Assembly (NCBI GenBank): GCA_029287645.1 | Contig: JARFQS010000545.1 | Coordinates: forward strand, 1-5,939 | Source: Thermoanaerobaculia bacterium | Lineage (GTDB): Bacteria; Acidobacteriota; Thermoanaerobaculia; Multivoradales; JAHEKO01 | Reading direction: 5' to 3' | Length of the DNA: 5,939 bases | Part shown: piece by piece, positions 1 to 4,659 of the stretch | Layout: each line of letters begins with the position of its first letter | How positions within the stretch are numbered: the stretch's first letter is position 1 | Program-made: the position numbers and the translations under genes | The notes under the pieces: generated by a model | Databases searched by the model: none | Seen by the model: only the letters and a program-made list of their open reading frames with translations | Told to the model about the DNA's origin: nothing

Positions 1-3000
1 GAAGCTCTCGCCAAATCGCCGGGGAATCCGGAGATCCTGACCATTCGAGGCGAGATCCTCCAATGGGGCGGCAGGCCGGACGAGGCGCTCCCGGAGTTCT
101 CGAAGGCCGCGAAGGCCGCACCCGACAGCGTGCCGATTCAATACGCTCTCTACCGCCAGGCCACCACCTATGAGGGCGAAGGGGCCGAAGAGGCAGCTTC
201 CCAGGCTCTCAAAGGACTCATCCGGCTGCGACCCGACAACCCCGTGCTTCTCCTGCAAGCCGGGCAGCGCGCGATTCAGGCCGGAGATCGAGCTGCGGCC
301 AGCAAGATCTTCCTGCGCATTCAGGAGACGGCCTGGCAAGCACCGGCCGCGTCCATGACCCTGATCGACCAGATCCTCGCTGCCCTGGAGGCCGACGACC
401 TGGCCGCCGCGCGAGTCCCGGCTCTCCGACTCGAGAACGTGCTGAAGATCACCGCCATGTACAAAGAGGGTCTCCGGGAAGTGGCTCCGGGCATCCAGGG
501 ATGGCCACTTCTCCAGCTGCAGGGCGAGCCCGAGCTCACCAGCATGGGCCAACCCGCGGAGGTGACCTTCCAGGGCTCGCAATCGTCGAACACGGCGATC
601 GGTGGGGCGGCCCTGGCGAGTGGGGACTTCGATGACGATCAGAGGAGCGACTGGGCCTTTCTCACGAGTGGCGACGCGACCTCGGTAGAGGTCTGGCTGG
701 CCGCGGACCCGAGCCAGGCGGCAGCCAGTCTTCCGGCGCCTGGTGCGGAGCGACTGCTCATCGCCGATCTGGACAACGACGGGCACCTCGATCTCATCGC
801 CGTGGGCGCCCAAGTCGTGCACGTCTTCCGGGGCCAACCAGAGGGCAGCTTCGAACCGGCCACCGAGACGTTCGGACTGCAGGAGAGCGGCGCAACCGCC
901 GGCACGGTCCTGGACTTCGAGATCGAGGGGGACCTGGATCAGGCTCAGTTCGGTGGCAAGAGCGGTGGCGGGGAGCTGTACAGGACCGCCCTTCGCGGAC
1001 CCCTGGAAGCGGTGGGCAGCAAGACCTTTCCCGCCGACGGAGCCGAGAGCGTTCGCGATGCGAAGGCCAGCGACCTGGACCGGGATGGGGATGTCGACCT
1101 GATCCTGGCTCACGACAGCGGCTTGATCTGGCTGGACAACCTTCGCCAGGGCCAATTCGTCGATCGCACCGCCGAGGGTGGCCTGTCCGGTGCGAAAGGA
1201 GCGACGTTCGTCGTCAGCTCGGACCTGGACAACGACGGCCTCCCCGACCTCGTCGCCGGGGGCGCCCAGTTGCAGGTCTTCCACAACACGGGAAAGCAGT
1301 TCGAGCCCTGGGACCTCGGCTCGAAGCTCGAAGGCGACTGGAGCTCGATCGCCATCTTCGACGCCGACAACGACGGCAGGATGGACCTGGGGTTGGGCGG
1401 CCCTTCCGGAGTCTTGGTCGCCGCGCAGCGACCCGGCCCGACCTTCGAGGTGCTGCCTGTCGAGGGTGCACCGAACGCAGCGGCAGCCCTGACGGCCATC
1501 GATCTCGACCAGGACTGTGACCTGGATCTGCTGGTCGGAGGACCCGATGGCCTCACCCGGCTCGAGAATCGGGGCGGCAGCAACAACCAGTGCATGATGG
1601 TGCGACTCCGGGGCCTGGACAAAGGCAACAGCAAGAACAATATCTTCGGCATCGGCGCTACCCTCGAGGTGGTCCACGGGCGCGCCTATCAGTTCCAGGA
1701 GGTGACCTCCGACGTCACCCACTTCGGTCTGGGGCAGCAGCCGACGGTCGAGATCCTGCGCGCGGTGTGGACCAACGGCGTACCGCAGAACCGTCTGCAG
1801 CCGCCGACCAACCAGTGGATCGTCGAAGAGCAGCTGCTCAAAGGCAGCTGCCCCTTCCTGTATGCGTGGGATGGCGAGCGCGTCCGGTTCGTGACCGACC
1901 TGCTCTGGGGCGCTCCCGCTGGACTTCCGGTAGCCCCTGGCGTGTGGGCCAGTTCCGACCCCCAGGAGCTGGTGCGCGTCGACGGCGCTCGCGCCGATGA
2001 GGGCTCGTATCGCCTGATGGTCACCGAGGAGCTCTGGGAGGCGGCCTTTTTCGACTACGTTCGGGCCTGGGTGGTGGACCACCCGGCCGACGTGGAGGTG
2101 GCCAGCAATCTGCGTATCATCCCGGGCCACACGCTACCCGACAGGGTCCTCGCGACCCGAGATCTACGTCCGGTCGCCCGGGCGTGGGACGCGAACGGAA
2201 GGGATGTGACGGAACGCGTCGCCCAGCAGGACGGGGTTTTTGCCGACGGCTGGGTGAAGAGCGCCTATCAAGGCGTCGCGGCCGAGCCGTGGGAGTTCAC
2301 CATCGATCTGGGAGACTCGCCCGCCGCCCCGGTTCGACTCCATCTGGACGGATGGATCTTCCCGTCCGATGCCAGCCTGAATCTGGCCGTTGCGCAGCGA
2401 CCCGATCTCGCTACCTGGCCACCGCGTCTCGAAGTCGAGACGCAAGAAGGCTGGCAAGTCCTGATGCCATCGATGGGCTTTCCGGCCGGCAAGTCCAAGA
2501 CCATGGTGGTGGATACTCCTCCGCTGCCGGAGGGGGCCCGGAGACTGCGTATCGTCGGCACCCAGTGGCTCTCCTGGGACAGGATCGTCTGGTCCGTGGA
2601 GATTGCGGACGATGAGCCGATCGTTCGGGCACGGCTCGCTCCCACTTCAGCCGATCTGCACTATCGCGGTTTCTCCGAGATGGTTCGACCGGCACCGAAC
2701 GGCCCGCATCTGTTCGACTACGAGCAGGTCAGCACGGAGTCTCCATGGTTGGCCTTCCCGGGCAACTACACGCGATACGGGGAGGTTCGCGAGCTCCTCC
2801 TGGACGCGGACGATCGCTCGGTGATCATGGGACCCGGAGACGAAATGACCTTCCTGTTCGACGCCTCCGACCTGCCGCCTCTCGAGCCGGGATGGCGACG
2901 CACCCTGTTCCTGGAGAGTCACGGCTGGGACAAGGACGCCGATCGCAACACGGGTGCGGGAGAGCAGGTGGAGCCCTTGCCCTTCAGGGCCATGAGCAGC

Positions 3001-3102
3001 TACCCGTACGGCCCGGAGGAGACGTTTCCCGACACGCCCCTGCACCGGGACTATCTAGAAAGCTGGCTCACCCGGATCGTCGCTCCCGGTTCGATTCGCT
3101 AG
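1..3102 (+). CDS. TPR / FG-GAP (VCBS) / ASPIC-UnbV repeat protein, 5' partial
   Basis: The reading frame is open from base 1 to the TAG at 3100-3102, so the start lies outside the window; the GTG at 130 is inside the frame and is not a credible start. Residues are numbered from the first codon here (1033 seen). Residues 1-115 are Ala/Leu-rich amphipathic helices that read as TPR units (for example GRPDEALPEFSKAAKAAPDS). Residues 209-515 carry seven Asp-rich FG-GAP/VCBS-type loops. Residues about 546-598 match the ASPIC/UnbV pattern (IGATLEVV, then HFGLG, then VWTNG). Residues 614-1033 begin CPFLYAWDGERVRFVTDLLW and end with a tail containing GWDKDADRNTG and EPLPFRAMSSYPYGPEE; I associate this arrangement with uncharacterised long ASPIC/UnbV proteins. 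Proteins of this type are usually exported or surface-associated and may bind calcium or partners, but the signal peptide region is missing. No enzymatic motif is visible. The architecture is secure; the function is unknown. Confidence 0.9.
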   Translation, partial: EALAKSPGNPEILTIRGEILQWGGRPDEALPEFSKAAKAAPDSVPIQYALYRQATTYEGEGAEEAASQALKGLIRLRPDNPVLLLQAGQRAIQAGDRAAASKIFLRIQETAWQAPAASMTLIDQILAALEADDLAAARVPALRLENVLKITAMYKEGLREVAPGIQGWPLLQLQGEPELTSMGQPAEVTFQGSQSSNTAIGGAALASGDFDDDQRSDWAFLTSGDATSVEVWLAADPSQAAASLPAPGAERLLIADLDNDGHLDLIAVGAQVVHVFRGQPEGSFEPATETFGLQESGATAGTVLDFEIEGDLDQAQFGGKSGGGELYRTALRGPLEAVGSKTFPADGAESVRDAKASDLDRDGDVDLILAHDSGLIWLDNLRQGQFVDRTAEGGLSGAKGATFVVSSDLDNDGLPDLVAGGAQLQVFHNTGKQFEPWDLGSKLEGDWSSIAIFDADNDGRMDLGLGGPSGVLVAAQRPGPTFEVLPVEGAPNAAAALTAIDLDQDCDLDLLVGGPDGLTRLENRGGSNNQCMMVRLRGLDKGNSKNNIFGIGATLEVVHGRAYQFQEVTSDVTHFGLGQQPTVEILRAVWTNGVPQNRLQPPTNQWIVEEQLLKGSCPFLYAWDGERVRFVTDLLWGAPAGLPVAPGVWASSDPQELVRVDGARADEGSYRLMVTEELWEAAFFDYVRAWVVDHPADVEVASNLRIIPGHTLPDRVLATRDLRPVARAWDANGRDVTERVAQQDGVFADGWVKSAYQGVAAEPWEFTIDLGDSPAAPVRLHLDGWIFPSDASLNLAVAQRPDLATWPPRLEVETQEGWQVLMPSMGFPAGKSKTMVVDTPPLPEGARRLRIVGTQWLSWDRIVWSVEIADDEPIVRARLAPTSADLHYRGFSEMVRPAPNGPHLFDYEQVSTESPWLAFPGNYTRYGEVRELLLDADDRSVIMGPGDEMTFLFDASDLPPLEPGWRRTLFLESHGWDKDADRNTGAGEQVEPLPFRAMSSYPYGPEETFPDTPLHRDYLESWLTRIVAPGSIR
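625..1545 (+). repeat. Seven FG-GAP/VCBS-type repeats (predicted beta-propeller)
   Basis: Asp-rich loops start at bases 625 (DFDDDQRSD), 766 (DLDNDGHLD), 931 (DLDQAQFGG, degenerate), 1072 (DLDRDGDVD), 1222 (DLDNDGLPD), 1360 (DADNDGRMD) and 1501 (DLDQDCDLD). Spacings are 47, 55, 47, 50, 46 and 47 residues. Five loops keep the DxDxDG-like calcium-binding form or close to it. The first lacks the glycine, the third has lost most of the acidic ligands, and the last has Cys where the glycine is usual. Seven units at this period are what a closed seven-bladed beta-propeller, as in integrin alpha chains, would show. The count and spacing are read directly; the fold and calcium binding are inferred from the family. 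Confidence 0.82.
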
Positions 3103-3845
3103 AGGGTCTTCTCGACAAAGCGACGGATGGTATCCAGCGCTTCGTCACCGAACCAGAGCTCCTCGGCGTCGGATTCATACAGCGCGGTCAGCCGCTCGAT
3201 GCGATCGAGCAGGGGGGCCGTCAGCTGGCGCTTCGTTGTCGTGAAGACGGGCGGACGAATCCGGGCCAGCTTCTCACCCAGCTCCAGCGATCTCGGGAGA
3301 AGATCTTCGGGCGGTACCACGTCGTCGACCAGTCCGGCCTCGAGCGCCTCTTCCGCAGAGAGCAGCACCGACTCGTAGACCAGACGCCGCAGGAAGCCGG
3401 CGTCCACCAGCTCACGGACCGGCTCCAGGACGGCTGCCGGAAAGGGGACTCCGACCAGGAGCTCGGTCACCCCGATGCGGCCGCGCCCCGAGGCCATGAG
3501 CCGAGCATCGCAGGTACAGGGCAGAACGCACCCCCCCGCGATGGCGTGTCCGTTGATGGCTGCGACGGTCGGCCGCGGGAAGCGCAGGAGTCGCATCAGC
3601 AAACGGGTGAGCACCTCCAGTAGCGTCGCCACGTAGTCCGCACCGCCCTCGACGAGTCTGGGCAGGTCGAGTCCGGCCGAGAAGGCTCGACCCTCTCCCG
3701 TCAGGACCACGGCTCGCCAAGGCTCCCCTTCCAATGCCACCAATTGCTCGTCGAGAGCCTGCAACAACTCTGCATCCAGTGCATTCACCTTGCCGTGCTG
3801 CAATCGCAGAACCTCCACATTTCCTGCGGTCTCTCTCTGAATCAT
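3099..3845 (-). CDS. Enoyl-CoA hydratase/isomerase (crotonase) family protein
   Basis: This encodes 248 residues, close to the usual 250-270 for crotonases. I start it at the ATG at 3845-3843 because GGAGGAA lies just upstream and the family N-terminus begins there (MIQRETAGNVEVLRL); an in-frame extension to 3926 has no family similarity. Seen: N21-A22-L23 with the following helix, the first oxyanion-hole segment FSAGLDL (56-62), the second NGHAIAGGC (98-106), GVTELLVGVPFP (125-136) and the SAEEALEAGLVDDVVP segment (163-178). The family acts on acyl-CoA thioesters in the cytoplasm, adding water or moving the double bond during fatty-acid or related acid breakdown. Aligned by eye to rat mitochondrial hydratase, Glu164 is kept as Glu128 but Glu144 is replaced by Val107. 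Delta3-delta2-enoyl-CoA isomerases also use one glutamate at this place, so isomerase or another crotonase activity is more likely than hydration. The gene stands alone, convergent with the upstream gene. Confidence 0.9.
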   Translation of the reverse strand: MIQRETAGNVEVLRLQHGKVNALDAELLQALDEQLVALEGEPWRAVVLTGEGRAFSAGLDLPRLVEGGADYVATLLEVLTRLLMRLLRFPRPTVAAINGHAIAGGCVLPCTCDARLMASGRGRIGVTELLVGVPFPAAVLEPVRELVDAGFLRRLVYESVLLSAEEALEAGLVDDVVPPEDLLPRSLELGEKLARIRPPVFTTTKRQLTAPLLDRIERLTALYESDAEELWFGDEALDTIRRFVEKTL

Positions 3846-3850
3846 CCGCC

Positions 3851-3857
3851 TTCCTCC
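3851..3857 (-). promoter_or_regulatory. Shine-Dalgarno site fixing the crotonase start
   Basis: On the minus strand the sequence reads GGAGGAAGGCGG then ATG. The GGAGG core ends 7 bases before the ATG at 3845-3843. This near-perfect site selects that start over the in-frame upstream ATG at 3926, which would add 27 unrelated residues. Confidence 0.8.
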
Positions 3858-3896
3858 ACCTTTTCGAACCAGTACCATCCGAGCTCGAGAACCAAA

Positions 3897-3926
3897 ATTT
3901 TGAATCCATCCATCATCGCCTGTCAC
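3897..3926 (-). promoter_or_regulatory. Possible sigma-70 type promoter for the crotonase gene
   Basis: On the minus strand a GTGACA (plus 3926-3921, five of six bases of TTGACA) is followed after 18 bases by CAAAAT (plus 3902-3897, four of six of TATAAT). This would start transcription near 3890 and leave a leader of about 45 bases. The -10 match is weak and the region is AT-rich, so a chance match is possible. Confidence 0.25.
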
Positions 3927-3948
3927 ATCGCTGCCATTAATTGACAGG
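3919..3948. promoter_or_regulatory. 7-bp perfect inverted repeat, possible operator or activator site
   Basis: CCTGTCA (3919-3925) and TGACAGG (3942-3948) are perfect inverted arms separated by 16 bases. The centre lies about 92 bases upstream of the start predicted for the sigma-54 promoter, a usual distance for enhancer-binding protein sites. Alternatively the arms simply hold two divergent -35 elements (GTGACA leftward, TTGACA rightward). The symmetry is seen; the binding function is inferred. Confidence 0.4.
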
Positions 3949-3971
3949 TCGCCTATCTATAACAGTATAGA
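3941..3971 (+). promoter_or_regulatory. Possible sigma-70 type promoter, rightward
   Basis: A perfect TTGACA (3941-3946) is followed after 19 bases by TATAGA (3966-3971, four of six matches). The spacer is longer than the optimal 17, so activity would be weak or activator-dependent. It would be a second, upstream promoter for the zinc-ribbon operon. A short dyad, CTATA-ACAG-TATAG (3957-3970), overlaps the -10 and could be a repressor site. Confidence 0.25.
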
Positions 3972-3998
3972 AATAAGTGTTTTCAGGCCTCCTCCCCC

Positions 3999-4015
3999 TT
4001 GGCACGCTTCCTGCT
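3999..4015 (+). promoter_or_regulatory. Sigma-54 (RpoN) -24/-12 promoter for the zinc-ribbon operon
   Basis: The sequence TTGGCACGCTTCCTGCT matches the RpoN consensus TTGGCACG-N4-TTGCT with a single mismatch (CTGCT for TTGCT). The invariant GG (4001-4002) and GC (4013-4014) are separated by exactly 10 bases, as RpoN requires. Transcription should begin near 4026, giving a leader of about 46 bases before the ATG at 4072. Such promoters are silent until an AAA+ enhancer-binding activator bound upstream opens them, so the two following small genes are probably induced by a specific signal. No activator gene is in the window. Confidence 0.8.
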
Positions 4016-4071
4016 GTATACGGATGGTGAACTGAGAGAAACGCCACAATGAGAGTTGGAGAAAGCACTCG

Positions 4072-4281
4072 ATGACTCGAACCTCTCCCCACCGTTGCCC
4101 GGATTGCGGTGCCCCGACCGAGAACTTCCTCTGCGAGCGATGCGCGAAGGTTTGCGAGAGCCTGACCTCCTCCGGGGAGTACTACAGGTACTGGGTGCGT
4201 CGCTACCAGCCGAGCGAGAAGGAGGAAGAGGAGCCGAGAACCGAGATTCGACAGTCCGGCACGAGACCGAGCTTGAGGTAA
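4072..4281 (+). CDS. Small zinc-ribbon protein, unknown function
   Basis: The product has 69 residues. Two CxxC knuckles (C9-P-D-C12 and C21-E-R-C24) are separated by 8 residues, a typical four-cysteine zinc ribbon; a fifth cysteine, C28, follows. After the ribbon come an aromatic/basic stretch (EYYRYWVRRY, 36-45) and a tail with EKEEEE (49-54). There is no signal peptide or membrane segment, so it is probably cytoplasmic. The ribbon may bind nucleic acid or a protein partner, but the sequence does not show which. The ATG is preceded by GGAG at 4058-4061, 10 bases upstream. It is the first gene after the sigma-54 promoter and is followed 5 bases later by another small gene. The knuckles and good start make it a real gene; an overlapping frame starting with TTG at 4056 is much less convincing. 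I do not recognise the family. Confidence 0.75.
   Translation: MTRTSPHRCPDCGAPTENFLCERCAKVCESLTSSGEYYRYWVRRYQPSEKEEEEPRTEIRQSGTRPSLR
4275..4278 (+). promoter_or_regulatory. Shine-Dalgarno site for the 85-residue gene
   Basis: GAGG ends 8 bases before the ATG at 4287 and lies inside the last codons of the zinc-ribbon gene. It supports starting the downstream gene at 4287 rather than using the long in-frame extension back to the TTG at 4056. Its position would allow translational coupling of the two genes. Confidence 0.65.
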
Positions 4282-4286
4282 CGATC

Positions 4287-4544
4287 ATGGAACAACCCAA
4301 GGAACTCGTCGTAGCTGAGCTCAGGCACTGTCCCCCACCCTCCATCGATGCGGTGGCCGACGCCCTTCTGCAGCTTGCAGTGCGCGATAGCGCCATCAGT
4401 CAGGACGAAGCCACCGAGCTGTTGAATTGGGATCTGATCACGATCGCTGAGTACCTGGCCCTCCGTCTGCAACAGGACGGCCTCCTGTCCTCCGAAGAAG
4501 TGCACGACATTCTGCTGACGCACGCCTCGGATCTTTGCCATTGA
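4287..4544 (+). CDS. Small acidic helical protein, unknown function
   Basis: The product has 85 residues and starts MEQPKELVVAEL. It is strongly acidic, with 16 Asp/Glu against 4 Lys/Arg. Leu/Ala/Ile-rich amphipathic stretches suggest an all-helical fold: about 19-33 (SIDAVADALLQLAVR), 39-48, 49-65 (DLITIAEYLALRLQQDG) and 68-80. The patterns ISQDEATELL and LSSEEVHDILL look like a loosely repeated helix-cap motif (Ser followed by acidic residues and a hydrophobic helix). There is no transmembrane segment or signal peptide and no catalytic motif. The ATG follows the zinc-ribbon stop by 5 bases with its own Shine-Dalgarno, so the two genes are almost certainly cotranscribed from the sigma-54 promoter. 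A partner or modulator role for the zinc-ribbon protein is inferred only from this arrangement. I do not recognise the family. Confidence 0.72.
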   Translation: MEQPKELVVAELRHCPPPSIDAVADALLQLAVRDSAISQDEATELLNWDLITIAEYLALRLQQDGLLSSEEVHDILLTHASDLCH

Positions 4545-4550
4545 CCCCTT

Positions 4551-4578
4551 GGCGGCCACGGTCGACCCCGTGGTCGCC
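4551..4578 (+). terminator. GC-rich hairpin after the small-gene operon
   Basis: GGCGGCCACGG (4551-4561) pairs with CCGTGGTCGCC (4568-4578) over 11 base pairs, including one G-U wobble, with the 6-base loop TCGACC. It starts 6 bases after the TGA at 4542-4544. No T-run follows, so it is not a textbook intrinsic terminator; it may terminate weakly, act with Rho, or protect the 3' end of the message. Confidence 0.5.
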
Positions 4579-4620
4579 GCCCTGGCCTTCTCGCCTACAG
4601 CCTCTCATTCTCACCTCCCC

Positions 4621-4654
4621 GGAGTGGTACACTCCCGCCCACTTCCAAGGGCGG
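4621..4654 (+). promoter_or_regulatory. Two adjoining hairpins in the leader of the DUF362 gene
   Basis: GGAGTG-GTA-CACTCC (4621-4635) is a perfect 6-bp dyad. It is followed directly by CCGCCC-ACTTCCAA-GGGCGG (4635-4654), another perfect 6-bp stem; the two share base 4635. The right side of the second hairpin covers the only Shine-Dalgarno-like bases (AAGG/GGGCGGA) before the ATG at 4660, so folding could limit translation. The first dyad also overlaps TGGTACACT (4625-4633), a possible extended -10, so it could instead be an operator. Both readings are inference from symmetry. Confidence 0.4.
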
Positions 4655-4659
4655 ATCTG

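Noticed and set aside
1110..1652. A 180-codon minus-strand open frame opposite the propeller repeats
   Set aside because: It is Ser/Arg/Pro-rich low-complexity translation, typical of the antisense of an Asp/Gly-rich coding region, with no recognisable motif.
3531..3537. A run of seven C bases in the crotonase gene, a possible frameshift site
   Set aside because: The reading frame and the family motifs continue intact on both sides, so there is no sign of a broken or programmed frameshift.
2745..3623. A 292-codon plus-strand open frame running across the end of the FG-GAP gene and antisense to the crotonase gene
   Set aside because: Its translation is Arg/Gly/Gln-rich without domain pattern, and it overlaps two well-supported genes in other frames; long shadow frames are expected in GC-rich DNA.
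3846..3926. A 27-residue N-terminal extension of the crotonase
   Set aside because: It is unlike the family N-terminus, and the ATG at 3845 has a strong GGAGG site; the extension instead covers probable promoter sequence.
3983..4396. A 137-codon minus-strand open frame over the sigma-54 promoter and the small genes
   Set aside because: It is Ser/Arg-rich with no motif, and it conflicts with the zinc-ribbon gene and the promoter.
4056..4544. A 162-residue version of the acidic protein starting with TTG at 4056
   Set aside because: The first 77 residues overlap the zinc-ribbon gene and are Arg/Pro/Glu-rich without pattern. The ATG at 4287 has a good Shine-Dalgarno, and the zinc knuckles in the other frame argue that the overlapped region codes for that protein.
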